From positions 4,277,253-4,341,252 of the forward strand of contig CAJINV010000003.1 in the NCBI GenBank assembly GCA_905178155.1: DNA of 64,000 nucleotides, written 5' to 3'. The DNA is from Amoebophrya sp. A120. Taxonomy: Eukaryota; Sar; Dinophyceae; Syndiniales; Amoebophryaceae. The notes beneath the pieces are model-generated. The model was not told the origin of the DNA and searched no databases. It saw nothing but the letters and a program-made list of their open reading frames with translations. Below, piece after piece: positions 12,701-22,607 of this stretch; position 1 is the first letter of the stretch; each line of letters opens with the position of its first letter. Both the position numbers and the translations under genes were made by a program.

Positions 12701-13437
12701 ACGACCCCGAGACTCCAAATGTCGGTTTTCCTGGTGTACCCGCTCCCCGAGATGATCTCCGGGGAGAGGTAGAGCGGCGTGCCGTAGAAGGAAGACAGTA
12801 GGTCGCACTCCGGCTCCATCCGGCGTGACACCCCGAAGTCTCCGAGCTTGCAATAGCCGTCTTTGGTCAAAAACACGTTCAGCGTTTTCACGTCCCGGTG
12901 CACGATGCCCTTCCCGTGCACGAATCGCAATCCGTGCAGAATCTGCAGAAACAGGTCCCAAACTTCGGACTCGCGGAACGATTTCGCGGTCTTTTGCCGA
13001 ATCCGCAACTCCTTGTTCAGGTCTCCCTTCGCCGCGTATTCAATCACGAGAACCAGGTGCCGGTCCTCGAGGAAGTACCCGTAGCAGTCAATCACGTTCT
13101 TGTGCCCGCGGCACTCCATAAGCAGGCCGTACTCGTGCAGCAAACTGAAATTGTCGAGAATATTCTTCCGCCCGGCCTTGTTCATCCGCTTCGGCGCACT
13201 GCCGGGCTGCTGCTCGTTTTGCAGGTCCGCTGCGGTGTACGGTCGTTTTTTGAGTACCACCTGCGTGCCCTTCGGCACGACGTCGTTACCAGTTTTCACC
13301 CTTGCCAAAAACACGACGGAACAGGCGGAACGGTACAGCTCGCGGTGGACGTCAAACTCCAACATCGAGGAAAACGGCCCGGCGGAGGTGGCTATCGCGG
13401 TCCCCGTGGTGGGAGTAGGGCTAGGGAGCACCGTCAT
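9763..13437 (-). CDS. NEK-like serine/threonine protein kinase with long Ser/Arg-rich tail
   Basis: This is a single exon of 1224 residues. The kinase domain covers residues about 28-315. The nucleotide-anchoring lysine is probably in VVLKKR (about 60-65), the catalytic loop is HRDVKTLN (180-187), the metal-binding DFG is at 200-202, and GTPLYLSPE (219-227) marks the activation segment. The HRDVKTLN loop and the arrangement of the lobes are most like NIMA-related kinases, which act in cell cycle and cilium control. The glycine loop is weak (YRSACSVVFLARV). The remaining ~900 residues are low complexity, rich in Ser, Arg and Pro with RSRSR runs, probably disordered and phosphorylated. An active kinase is expected because all key residues are present; the NEK subfamily call is moderate. 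Confidence 0.88.
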   Translation of the reverse strand: MTVLPSPTPTTGTAIATSAGPFSSMLEFDVHRELYRSACSVVFLARVKTGNDVVPKGTQVVLKKRPYTAADLQNEQQPGSAPKRMNKAGRKNILDNFSLLHEYGLLMECRGHKNVIDCYGYFLEDRHLVLVIEYAAKGDLNKELRIRQKTAKSFRESEVWDLFLQILHGLRFVHGKGIVHRDVKTLNVFLTKDGYCKLGDFGVSRRMEPECDLLSSFYGTPLYLSPEIISGSGYTRKTDIWSLGVVLYEVATNGRMPFSGNSLRDVTNAVLAGRYKALLNKNFGKIVHLCLQKDPNRRPNADELYALVKEMITASRKQERGMLNSPEDGDIFTGSAASSSSSRRVVQSASSAAPSSSSSSTGVARNRSNDRRSGPASSAVSSNSSAVVSSSSSHAHWNNIRPAEERRLRAASMQRPPYFPSHEAQERAAAEGSGSRGRRRRGDDKNKSARQRAASWVPTAVVENEQRASSSDSERRFPPGVMTRPLRSGGKVVGRTDFHDPKKEHYAAALQNSQRRAETEGASDEARVEDHDKDPASKRRSVTPKIGALNSPNMEATKPSAFGTSRREASQQEKNANLLLADDDDDSDTCLLRDRLYEQVLARHHSRSRRNDQGPAPDESVSAFRGAHGQARLDNQNKDHDRLHSGEPRPTRSHSRGRERSRSSKNRASPPRGTSQSSPSSPRTQRERSRSRSADKGGDRQHAIERRSRSRCASGERPKQVAAYYQDAHTTPPEQRQSLLRDAPLTKDRRMLAEGTEDDFAFSTSLYGSAACYPRRPRPAGKPSDFGRETGDGSIAVVRVGKRKKQAAPAAPLDDTDTESSLTPRFSPPGRRSSHSRSSRPGQEVFHRPRDRDHEKERLRNSAPPGRANKNRGNNNDEREPETRTRHSGERTTKNLPFVGELRLPQPKQVEGSPLASARTNLVGSPEYFAKQGPVLRLHDEPTAARVLSGQQDMVGDPDNACLSPKLSPSRAEPVSPSVLFDHEAAHHRLWKADDHMSPKDPRYPLAEVPWSRSRPAASSRAGHRGSKHRDFQQHSVINYLRHKSPSSLSTRASTGMKTSKPTTLSRPQSARTQRWQGRREDQLSASWRATGVVAPPRGDENWAPQERGLHNYATAPTQPPARIITVKKQPPIVPCSSTTEEVEPAAPLTAEEQRREHIFGPATTRRHWYIDKHQNPATKVETLVAPPAARSTAPAGGLQRLGTNAGPRTVKIRRFDVINQIWV

Positions 13438-14568
13438 TTTTTCTTCTTGCGAAGAAGTAGATGTAGAAGAGAACCGTCGGCAATAAATTGTGAGCGGGGC
13501 GTTGCACTTCTCACCGAAGATTGTGTCGGTCGGAAGAACGAGGCGTCAGCGCAGGAAAGCGAGCACAGTGTATTTAAAGAACAAAAAAACGAAAAAATTA
13601 CCACCACCCTAAACTTAAACTTTAACTTTAGATCAACACTAGAACAATCACCAGACCGCAGAAGCAAGAATCAACGAATGGTCTCATAAATTGCGTTTCG
13701 CTGACAATGTAGTACCTCGCCATGGCCATTTGACTCTCCTCTCGTAAGTTTCGCCCTCTCTGCCGCGCTCACAAAAAACATCATCGAGTAGGTACATCGA
13801 CGAACAAAATAAAAGCCAAAGCCACACGCAAGGTGAAACATCAAGGCGAACACAATGGGCTGTCGTGAGAGAAGTGCCTGCCAATTTAGATTTACGCTGA
13901 CAAATTAATCGTGCTGTCAGATACCGCAAGACGATTTTTATCGTCCGTTGAAGAAATGTAACGTTTACATTTAGATCTATTGGTTCTGTAACCACAGTAA
14001 CCTTTGCGACATACAACATGAAGAGCATTGGTCCATTGACCCTGATGAGGCACCGTACCCAGGACGGTTCAATTCGTCTTCTCGTTCTCTTTCGGGTTGG
14101 TTCTGCTTTGTTCTCATGGCGGGGCCATCCCGAGCAACTAGCACTACGATCTTCCTGCAGAAATAAATACCGTACCAGGCAGCACTCGTGCGTTCGCTTC
14201 GAACCACTCTTTCGCGTGTCTGCCAGTTGGTTCTGCCCGGCCGCCTTCGTCACTGGTCGCATTTCTCGTTGGCAAAAGTTCGCCGGGTGCAATAAACATT
14301 TTGTATGCGCCTGAGGGTTTTGCGTACGCTGGACCTCCTTCATCAGCGAATTGGTTTGCGTCCTCTGCAGCCCATCAATCTTGTCGCTTGATTTTTCCAC
14401 TGAGCCCGTATCGTGGTCGCCGACGTCGCTCGCGTACTCCGATACAGCGCGCAAGTAGATGCACCAAAGCATCGTTTGCGCAGGCTAACCCTGATGGTGC
14501 ACAGGAGCACCCATGCAGCTCGCGGCGCAGATCATGCAGCTGGGGGCTAGACGAATTTCTCTGGCATA
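13438..14568. other. Intergenic spacer with one doubtful 262-codon minus-strand frame
   Basis: No recognisable gene is seen. A minus-strand frame from ATG 14472 to 13684 stays open for 262 codons, but its composition (many Cys, Arg, Leu, Thr with no domain signal) looks non-coding. The neighbouring genes end and start cleanly outside it. Confidence 0.35.
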
Positions 14569-15847
14569 TTACTCTTCTCTCGGATCGGAACTGAACCGCG
14601 TGAGATCGCGATGGTGCTTGTGAAGCAACGCCGCCTTTTGTTCCGCTGTCAGCAACGCCAACTCGATACCCTGTTTCTTGATCTCCGCCGCGACCTCGGC
14701 TTCATCCTTTTCGAGAATTTTCCGGTATATTGTCGTGGCGAACTCGCTAAAGTTGAACAACGAACCTGTGAATTTCGATAAAAAGCTTCGTGAAATATTT
14801 CTTCCGAGACCATATCACACAGAGTATCGAAAGAGCACCTGCGATAAGCTGCAGCAATGAAGAATTGAAATTTTTTCCGGTACTAGAAGAAATAAATTCT
14901 ACCTCGCTCATAACACCGCTCCCTCTGGTCGTTTAGCAACTTCCTGACAAAGTGAATCGGGACCGGCTTTCGCCACGTCTCCGAGGTGGTCAGCTTCTGC
15001 AAGCCGGCGATGCGCTTCGAGTCCGTTGGTAGCCGGTGCGACCACCAGAAACCGGCGCTGGTGAGCTCCAGCATGAGCCACTCGCTATGACAGTGCACAA
15101 CTCCCCCGCCCCTCATTTGTGTTGCATGAACAGCAACACAAGCAACAGCAGAAAAGGGGCTTTCGCATGACAAATCTGCATGCGGATTGTAGTACTATTT
15201 GAGGTTCCAAAATTTGTCATGCTAGCAGTGCTTACGAGCAAGGTGTGAGTTTGGTATTTTGCATGACAAATGAGGGGGAGGGGGAGTTGTGCACTGTCAT
15301 ACTCGCCGCAGTTCATCTTGAAGATGAGCCCGGCCGAAGTCTCGTCCTGCTTCTCAAAGTACTTTATCTGCTTCCACGAATCTTCGTCGGCGGAGTATTC
15401 TTGCCGCTGCCGCTCTCCGCGGGTGTAGAGGGCGGTGCTGTCGAAGGTCTTGTACTTCAACTATCCTGAGTAAAAACGTACCCACGCCAGAGCTGTAATG
15501 CAGATTTGCAAAGACAGGAAGACTTGTACATGCGCATCCCCATGAGAGCCATTTCCAATTGTGTTTTGGAATTTGTGTTGCTGTGAACAGGATGAGCAGA
15601 TGAATCTGCGATGCGGCTGCACGTGCTAACCTGCACTACACTGCATAGCGCAACTTGTCATGCGTGACTCACAAAACTCCTAGGTTTGTGTTGCAAAATC
15701 CCCATCCTGACTCTGGTGTGGGTACGTTTTTACTCAGGATATCAACTCCAACGTCATCAAGGTCTCCATAAACTCATCGTCATCCAAGATCTCGGCTCCG
15801 GGGACCCCCGGCATCACAAACCCGGGGGATGAGCTGCAACAGCCCAT
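14569..15847 (-). CDS. Small protein with N-myristoylation/palmitoylation signal, interrupted by two introners
   Basis: Four exons (15847-15742, 15456-15302, 15080-14903, 14765-14569) give 211 residues. The start is fixed by MGCCSSSPG, a typical N-myristoylation signal with neighbouring cysteines for palmitoylation, so the protein probably sits on a membrane face. The first two introns are introners of different families and are removed exactly; the third is an ordinary GT-AG intron (phase 1). The middle of the protein has an aromatic-rich block (WLMLELTSAGFWW) and the end is helical and charged (EKDEAEVAAEIKKQGIELA). No known domain is recognised. The reading frame is continuous through all four exons, which supports the model strongly. 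Confidence 0.8.
15086..15301. mobile_element. Introner element, family III, 216 bp
   Basis: The ends are near-perfect inverted repeats: TATGACAGTGCACAACTCCC at the left and its complement at the right, ending CTGTCATA. The target-site duplication is ctcgc (15081-15085 and 15302-15306). Exact excision gives GGC GAG TGG in frame. A canonical GT-AG choice is also possible here (GA|GTATGAC and CATAG|CGA) and would add one codon, so this copy can tell the two splicing modes apart. Confidence 0.87.
15462..15741. mobile_element. Introner element, family IV, 280 bp
   Basis: The element begins TATCCTGAGTAAAAACGTAC and ends with the matching complement CTCAGGATA, giving a terminal inverted repeat of about 30 bp with one mismatch. 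The flanking duplication is tcaac (15457-15461 and 15742-15746). Exact removal restores ...TLELKYKTF in frame. There is no GT at the upstream junction. Confidence 0.88.
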
Positions 15848-16440
15848 TTGTTTCCCTCGTCGCTTGCGTCCACAAGCAGCAGAAAGTCTCGAGGCGTTGG
15901 GCGTGGGTGCCTATTAACGAAGCGGATGAAAACGGCACGACTCGCAATGGAACTATATAGAGCAACAATCCGACAAATCATTCCCTTTCCCTTACTCTTA
16001 GCATAGATACTGCAGCAATATTTCTTTTTTAGAAAGATGATTCAAAAATGCAATCAGAAACTGATACGAAGGCGCCGAAACACTAACACGACAGGATAGC
16101 AGACGTACAATGATATTGAACTCGATGAGGTCCTGTTTTGAGATGAATGTGGATAACTTGTTGTGAGGGCTTGTGCGTCAAAATAAAAACAAGCAAGACA
16201 CACTCCATCTCGCACGACCACTTTGCGCTCCATTGTCAGCACACGTCAAACTCTCCGTATTTTTGGTATTTCAATTTCTCCCTTGTGATTCTGACTCGTA
16301 ACGACGTACCACAGCTATTCGTGTCCATGCCGCCCGCTCCTTGCCAGACGAACACATGAATGGAGTCCAGAAAATCGTAAAATGATTCATACCGTATCGA
16401 GAGCTACAAAATCTGTCGTAGCAGCAGAGTTCGTCCTGCG
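15848..16440. other. Intergenic spacer
   Basis: About 590 AT-rich bases lie between the myristoylated protein's start and the coiled-coil gene's stop. No coding frame, repeat or RNA gene is recognised. Confidence 0.5.
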
Positions 16441-18357
16441 TTAGAACGCTTCCTCTGTGTCCTGGTGCGTATCAAGTGTTTGCATGTTTCCTTTTCCTGT
16501 CCTGCCGTCATTTTTTAGGCGAGGACTACTTGAAGACTTCGCAGCTGTTTTCTTGGAAAGAATAGACACTTCTGTCAAGCCATTCTTCCGCTGCATCTTG
16601 GTTGCTTGAAGAATGGTGTCGTAGCTCAAGCTGCCTTCATTTCCGGTGCTGTCGGTGTTGGTCGTTTTTCTTTTTATAGAACCGAAGCCTTTCGCCTTGC
16701 TTGTCGACGTAACCACTGGAGAGACGACCGGAGACTTCCAGTCTGGTTTTTCTTTCTCCCCCCTGGAGTCGACTCCTTTTCCATTTCCATTTGCGGGGGC
16801 GGAGATCACATCTGCACTTCCAGTCTTACTTTGCGGTCGCAAACGGGAACCACCCGGTCGTGTACTGGGTACCTCAAAATCCGGCTGAACATCCTGAGCT
16901 GCCTCAGCTTCGTCGGTGGATGATTTCGATCTGGCCTTTACCGCAACTCCGTCTCCCATCGCGGAAAGAAGAGGCTGCATCTGCATGCTCGTGCTCTCCA
17001 CTTTATTTGTCTGCTCGGCGGTGGACGGACGCGGTTCGCCGGAGCTGGACGCCATCTGCTTCTGCAGCTCTCGAGGCAATACAAACCCCGCCGAAGTGGG
17101 TTTGCCCTTGTTTGGGGGAGCTGGCTGCTGAAGATTCTGCGTTCGCACAACCCCATTTTCCCGCGGTGCGTCTTTGCTTAGCGCTGGTGTAGTCGTACCC
17201 TTCGTCTGCCCTGCGCTTGACGCGAGGGACCATCTCTGAGTGGCGGGATTGGCAACCGTCCGAGACAATGACGAAGACGAGGATTCAGTCGTTCCGAGGA
17301 CAGCGCCGATTTTGTTCCTTGCATGGCTCCTTGGTGGATCAGTTCCCCTTCCAGAGGAACTGGTCGGCGCTTGCTTCGATGCTTTGTTCTTATCCCTGCT
17401 GCTGGCCCTACTAAAGAATTGTCGCGGCGAAGTGGAGGCTGAATCTTCGCCACGACTTGGACTCACTCCCCGCGCCGGATGCCGCATTTCCATGTAGTGC
17501 TGTCCTTCGCGCGAGAGCAGCCCGAGTCTACGCTGGTCGGACACTTCTTCCCCGACATGCTGATCCCGTCCTGTTGTCGCAGCAGTGTCAAAGCTGCCCA
17601 GCAGCCCACGGATCGCGCTCGTGCCACCGGTGCCGCGTCCCCCCGGCGGTGGTCGATACCGCAAGCTGTCGTCGGTACTCGTGCCCCAGGCGGTGAAAAC
17701 TTCACTCCGCTGGAAGGGCTTGATTTGAAAGTGGCGGTGCATCACTTTGGCGTATTTCTGTAGCACCGAAAGCAGGGCCTCGTCCGAGTTTTCCCGGACC
17801 GTGGCTTCGGTCTCGAGCTGCGCGTGCATCTTCGCCAGCTCGGGCGTGATCACGTCCTTGAACCAACCGTGGAAGGACCGGAATCGCATGTCCAGCTCCG
17901 CCGTGTCCGTTTTCGTGCCGCGCAACCCTTGGTCGAGGTACTCGGTAAGCTCGTCGCGCAACTCGTGCGCCTTGCCGCGCCACGCGTCGTCGATCTGTAC
18001 CCGAATGGGCACGCCGACCTCGCCGACGAATTTGTCCTCCAACGCGTCCATTTTCTTGTCCAGAACGCCGAGCGCGTCAAGAATCGATTTCTCTTTGGAC
18101 ATGCGCACGATGTGTTCCACCGACTGCAGCCGCGATTGGCACTTGTTGTAGTCCCGCTGCAGTAGCGCCACTTTGGCGTGAAGCTCGTGGTCCATTTTCT
18201 CCTCCAGCTTTTTTAGTTCCTGCTCAAACGCAGTGGCGATGCGCCCGATTGCGACCTTCAGCTGCGCCTCCACCACCTCATTTACAGCACTCCATGAGAG
18301 CATCGACGGAGGTGGAGCGCTGCTAGTAGTACCCAGCGGCGGACTCGAGTTTATCAT
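16441..18357 (-). CDS. Coiled-coil protein with long Ser-rich tail
   Basis: This is a single exon of 638 residues. Residues about 25-225 are continuous alpha-helix with heptad-like spacing (VNEVVEAQLKVAIGRIATAF, later EQELKKLEEKMDHELHAKVA), which points to a long coiled coil. The remaining ~400 residues are rich in Ser, Thr, Lys and Gly and look disordered. The pattern is reminiscent of cytoskeletal fibre proteins of protists such as the SF-assemblin/beta-giardin group, but I see no decisive motif and do not assign it. The start ATG at 18357 is the first in frame after an upstream stop. Confidence 0.75.
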   Translation of the reverse strand: MINSSPPLGTTSSAPPPSMLSWSAVNEVVEAQLKVAIGRIATAFEQELKKLEEKMDHELHAKVALLQRDYNKCQSRLQSVEHIVRMSKEKSILDALGVLDKKMDALEDKFVGEVGVPIRVQIDDAWRGKAHELRDELTEYLDQGLRGTKTDTAELDMRFRSFHGWFKDVITPELAKMHAQLETEATVRENSDEALLSVLQKYAKVMHRHFQIKPFQRSEVFTAWGTSTDDSLRYRPPPGGRGTGGTSAIRGLLGSFDTAATTGRDQHVGEEVSDQRRLGLLSREGQHYMEMRHPARGVSPSRGEDSASTSPRQFFSRASSRDKNKASKQAPTSSSGRGTDPPRSHARNKIGAVLGTTESSSSSLSRTVANPATQRWSLASSAGQTKGTTTPALSKDAPRENGVVRTQNLQQPAPPNKGKPTSAGFVLPRELQKQMASSSGEPRPSTAEQTNKVESTSMQMQPLLSAMGDGVAVKARSKSSTDEAEAAQDVQPDFEVPSTRPGGSRLRPQSKTGSADVISAPANGNGKGVDSRGEKEKPDWKSPVVSPVVTSTSKAKGFGSIKRKTTNTDSTGNEGSLSYDTILQATKMQRKNGLTEVSILSKKTAAKSSSSPRLKNDGRTGKGNMQTLDTHQDTEEAF

Positions 18358-19203
18358 TCTGTTTTCGTGATGAAAAGCTAGATTTCAGCAGCTATCTTAC
18401 ATGATCAAGCGTAAAATCAACATACTTCCGCTAGTCAGAAGCCCTGCGGCTGGGAAACAGACACGAGTGTGTATTTGGGTACCTCGTGACAACAACGAAA
18501 CTCTTTTTTTCGACAGTTTTCAGTTCTTACTTTCGTCGGAGCTTGCAAAGTTTGCGGCTTTGATTGTGACGATGTATGAGAGATACTCATTCGCTCCTAG
18601 AAACAACGCTCCGAAAGAACATCCAATCAAGCAAAATTACACTCGAAAAGACTTCTCTGCAGATCGAAAACATGCCGAGAATCAGGAACACCGAACAGAA
18701 ACAAAAATACTTACAGCACATGCACGACAGGCTCTCTGATTGACAAAACAGCTTCACAACTGTCTTTAATCCTCTTCCACTTGCGGCGTGTGCAGCAGCA
18801 GTGGGGGTACGCAAAACAATTCAAATTCTCCTCCCCGGGCACCTGCTTGTTTTCCCAGCACTGTAAAACTGAAAATAGTTCCCGCGAAGCAAGGGTCCTC
18901 TCGCGGTCGTTTGCAATTATTGCGACGAAGCGCTGCTCCGCGAGCTTTTTTGTCAGTCAGCAGCTACGTCCATGTTGTCCTGCTTCTCATGCACGGGCGT
19001 ATGAAAGTCGGCTGCTACGTCGTCTACTTCGTTGGGGGACACAAGCTGTTTTATTTTATTACGATAGTTAGGTCTGATCATCTCATTCTCACGTGTTTAT
19101 TATTCCGATAGTATGAAGATGGCTATAGCAAGATGATCTGACTTTCTTCATCTCGCGCAACACTCACTGGATCCAAAAAAAGAGAAAAAATGCCGGTCTA
19201 TTT
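18358..19203. other. Intergenic spacer
   Basis: About 850 bases. Several short frames exist on both strands but none has a coding look or splice partners. No repeats are seen. Confidence 0.5.
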
Positions 19204-21213
19204 TCAACATACCACGACGTTCTTGAGGGCATTCGTTGCTGATTCAATCAGGCCCTCCTCGTCCTCGTCCTCTTGAGGAAGTTCCTGAGGAAGCTGCAAA
19301 GCGGCCACTTGCTGCTCTGCTTGGACCTGCGCTTGAACCTATGTTGAGAATGAATCTTTATTTATGTAAAAAAGTAAGTAAACAGACCACAACGTGAGAG
19401 CTTCCCGCAAGCCTTTTCTCAACACATGAACGAACACCAAGCAACGAGTGTTTGCTTTTGCTGCACCGGAAAAAATCGGCATGAATATTAATCTCAACGT
19501 CTTCACATCCTTTCGAGGATATTCATACCTGTGTCAGAGCAAGTAGATACTGCTCGAGCTGAATCTCGTTCTGCTCGAGCATCTGTGCGGCAGCTGGGTC
19601 GTTAGGATTGGTCATGAAGTGCTGCTCCAAGGCTTGTCTCTGCCGTTGAAGTTCATGAATCGCGTGCTGCGTCCTGTTTCGTTTTGATTTTTGCTTCTCG
19701 GAGCATCGTAGTTTTAAGTACGTAAAAGGACAAGAAACAGAAAAACAAAGAAACGGCAAGAAAAACCAAAACGCAGGAAAAACAGGATCCTCGGGGATTT
19801 CAGTTTTCCTAAATACTGTAGAAGCTGATGCTGTGCTTGGGTAGTCGCAGCGGCAGCGTAGACGCCCTCCACAGCGGCCATCCCGGCGTCTCCTGCGCCG
19901 CCCATATGCCTATGCAGGAGCGCGGCCATCTCGGGTTTGTTCTGCGCGATGGCCTCCTCGAGCGGGGTGCGGCCCTCCTGCAGCGCCACCTCATTCGGAT
20001 TTGCACCGTACGCGAGCAGCACCTCTGCTGCGGCGACGTGGCCCTCGCTGGCGGCCAAGAAAAGCGGCGTCCAGCCCTTGTCGCCCCCGTCGTCAGGGTG
20101 CGCGTTGTGCTTTAAAAGCTCTGCCACTGATATTATGATAAATTGCGCAATCCGAGTTGCGGTACGCAATCCGAGTGTGCGGATGGTTTCGGTTTTGCAA
20201 AGAAAAACGGCACATAATTGTAATTCCAAGAACTACAGGAGACTCATAAACAAAAAGCATCAAGTCATCTTCTGTACCTATTTCTGTCTTTCCTTCTCTT
20301 GCGGCAACGAGCAGCGGTGTGCTGCCGTTTTTTGATATGGCGTCGCAATTAGCCTTGTACTCGCAGAGCAGCCGCGCCACTCTTGCCGTTGCTGTGTATG
20401 CGCACTCGTGCAAGGCGGTGTACCCGTAGGTTCCCTTTACATTTGGCGAGGCGTTTTTGGCCAGGAGCATGTGCACCAGGTTGGGATTCCCACTGTGTAC
20501 GGCCTTCTGCAGCAGCGTGGCTTGCGTATACGGACACTTCATTCGCACAGATACACCTGTTTGTTTCGTAGTTGCAGTCCCGGTCGTCCCCGATGTTGCC
20601 TCTTATTTCGGCATCACGCACAAAGGACAAGGAGACAAACTGAATCTGAGACATAATTCGGTGTACGCGCATGCTTGCTGTCATCGTGCAACAAAACTTT
20701 GAAGCTACCTTGCAACACCATGAGCCACAGCGAGTCCACGTCTCCCACTTCTGCCACCTCGTGTATATTTAGGTCCGGTCTGCCTATTCCCAGCTGGTCG
20801 TTCAGGTAGGGAAGCATGCTTGAAAACATATCGTCTGGGAGTCGCCACCCAAGTATTCTCGAGCACATTTTCAACTTTAGCCACATGAGCGGGTGGAACT
20901 TCGTTATGCATTGTACCTGATTGTTATTGTTTCAACAAGACTGCGAGAATCACAATGAAATATGAACTTCCAACGTCGAGTGAAAAAAAGTACTTTCTTA
21001 CATACGCATGCGCATGGATACATCAAATTTCCCTATGTGACTAGGGTAAGTGATATGAAAGAACCACCAACCAAACGTAATCAGTACTATTTTCTTGTCT
21101 TTGAAAAGCTCGGAAAATTTTATCCCGGCGCGCTTCGCCGCCTTCGCGGGGGCGTCGGCCGCCGGAGCGGTTGAGCTTGTTGCTGGTTCCGACATTGCGG
21201 GAGGTGTCACCAT
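19204..21213 (-). CDS. Ankyrin-repeat protein (six exons)
   Basis: The exons are 21213-21088, 20916-20709, 20556-20278, 20126-19817, 19673-19529 and 19338-19204. All five introns are GT-AG and the phases close exactly to 401 codons. The middle of the protein contains four to five ankyrin repeats, for example TLLQKAVHSGNPNLVHMLLA, GYTALHECAYTATARVARLL, GSTPLLVAAREGKTE and GWTPLFLAASEGHVAAAEVL. These are protein-binding modules. The end is Gln-rich helix (HELQRQRQALEQHF, VQAQVQAEQQVAAL) followed by an acidic patch. The N-terminal exon is Ala/Lys-rich. The partner and role are unknown. A second, unrelated-looking ankyrin gene lies at 40870-42103. Confidence 0.9.
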
Positions 21214-22025
21214 GGATTAAACGGAACACGGAGGCTACTGATTCCGGGCGAACGCGCTAGGGTTGTCGGCTTTCGAGGAACGCCAAGCGATTTAACGTGC
21301 AGAAGCTGTGTTGATGAATGCCGCAGCGGCCTGCGACCGTTGCAGGTCTTGTTCCCCGCTACTGCAATCCCTGTGCCCGTGCAGTTCTTCTTCTTTCACT
21401 TTTTCTCCTAGCTTCGACAAAATTCGCTTGTTGAGGCAGCAAGTTGTTTAGTGAGCCTGGATGTGGAGCTGCAGGTCGGCTACAGTTCTTTCACGTTGGT
21501 ATGTCGTTCCCTTTGCTTGTAGTTCATCTGCAAATCAAACAATGTCCATGTCTTGCTCGTCGATCCGTGACGCAAGGCTCCTCCCGGTTTTCCGTCAGCA
21601 CTTTGCGAACTTGCGCGTCGTCCCGAAGTCCCGATGCCGTAAACTTGGGCGTACCTTCTTCCAAACGGCTTCAGAAGTGCTTGGATTGCTGAATGCGCGC
21701 TTCCAGGACCAGGAGAAAGGTCACTATAAGACACGTTTGATCACGCTTGGCTTTCCCCGCGTGCCTCGCCGACGTCGGAATGCCAAGGAGCTCCTGCCAC
21801 GTTGCCTTTTTGCTTTTTATTTCTGCTCTGCCATCCAATGTCAGCTTTGTTTTCGTTTTCGCCACCTAGTGCAGCAAGTGGTAAATGATGGAGCAGATCC
21901 CGAGGCTATGTAACAGCCTCCGCACGCTCCTGCACGGTTGGGTGGTGCTCGCACTCACGCTCGACTAGACCTAGAGCTTGTTGCACACGCAAATCAGCTG
22001 CCTGAGCGTGGGCATTGAGGCCGCC
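21214..22025. other. Intergenic spacer with unassigned open stretches
   Basis: About 810 bases. Minus-strand stretches near 21910-22000 (reading AQAADLRVQQALGLVERE, ending TAG) and near 21700-21860 look weakly protein-like, but no start codon, splice partner or domain connects them. They could be relics or alternative exons of the small gene immediately upstream. Confidence 0.35.
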
Positions 22026-22422
22026 TCATAACACTTCGACTTCCTTAAAAACAGTCACAGTTTCGTCCTGACGCTGACCTATAGTGCGGTATAACTGAAG
22101 CTGAGAAAGATCATCAAATAAAAATTTTGAATTTCCATGCATGCGGCGGAAGAAAACAACGGAAGACGAAGAACAACACAAAAACTACTTACTTGAGCAG
22201 CTGCGATGGAACAACAAAATGTATTTCCGCACGAAGCGCCTCTCTCGACCACGCATTGTTCACTTCCTTGACAACTTTCTGACTGGCAGGCGTTCCGGGG
22301 CATTTTCGAACAACATTTACCAAGTCCCTCTGCGCAGGCAAGTACGGCAACGTGATGCGCCTGTATGTTATCTGAGCTGCGTGTACGCTAGTAACAAAAC
22401 GCATGTCAAGGGTCGAATCCAT
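22026..22422 (-). CDS. Small orphan protein next to the satellite array
   Basis: The ATG at 22422 opens MDSTLDMRFVTSVHAAQITY and the first exon ends near 22192 after 77 codons (...VVPSQLLK). Two endings are possible. Canonical GT-AG splicing to 22100 gives a short tail ending at a TAG near 22080. A non-canonical junction (AAG|TAAG to CAG|CTT) continues as LQLYRTIGQRQDETVTVF and stops at 22026, which looks more protein-like. The product is 84 or 101 residues. No family is recognised. The frame upstream of the ATG runs without a stop into the 93-bp satellite, but I take that as accidental. Confidence 0.45.
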
Positions 22423-22607
22423 GGTGCTGCTGCTGGTGAAAAACGGCGAGCATCGAATGGGCCGGTCGGAAGCGGTAAGAGCGACGAACTGTTCAGCTCT
22501 AGGCGTAGTCTTTTTTCGTTGCGACACAGACAAAATAAAGCGAAAGATCCCAAACGCGACGCAGAACACTTTCAGGCCTTCGAGGAGGCTGACAAGAACG
22601 ACTCCCG

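Noticed and set aside
13684-14472. 262-codon minus-strand frame as a gene
   Set aside because: The composition is unlike the neighbouring proteins, no domain or splice partner is seen, and it sits in an otherwise AT-rich spacer.
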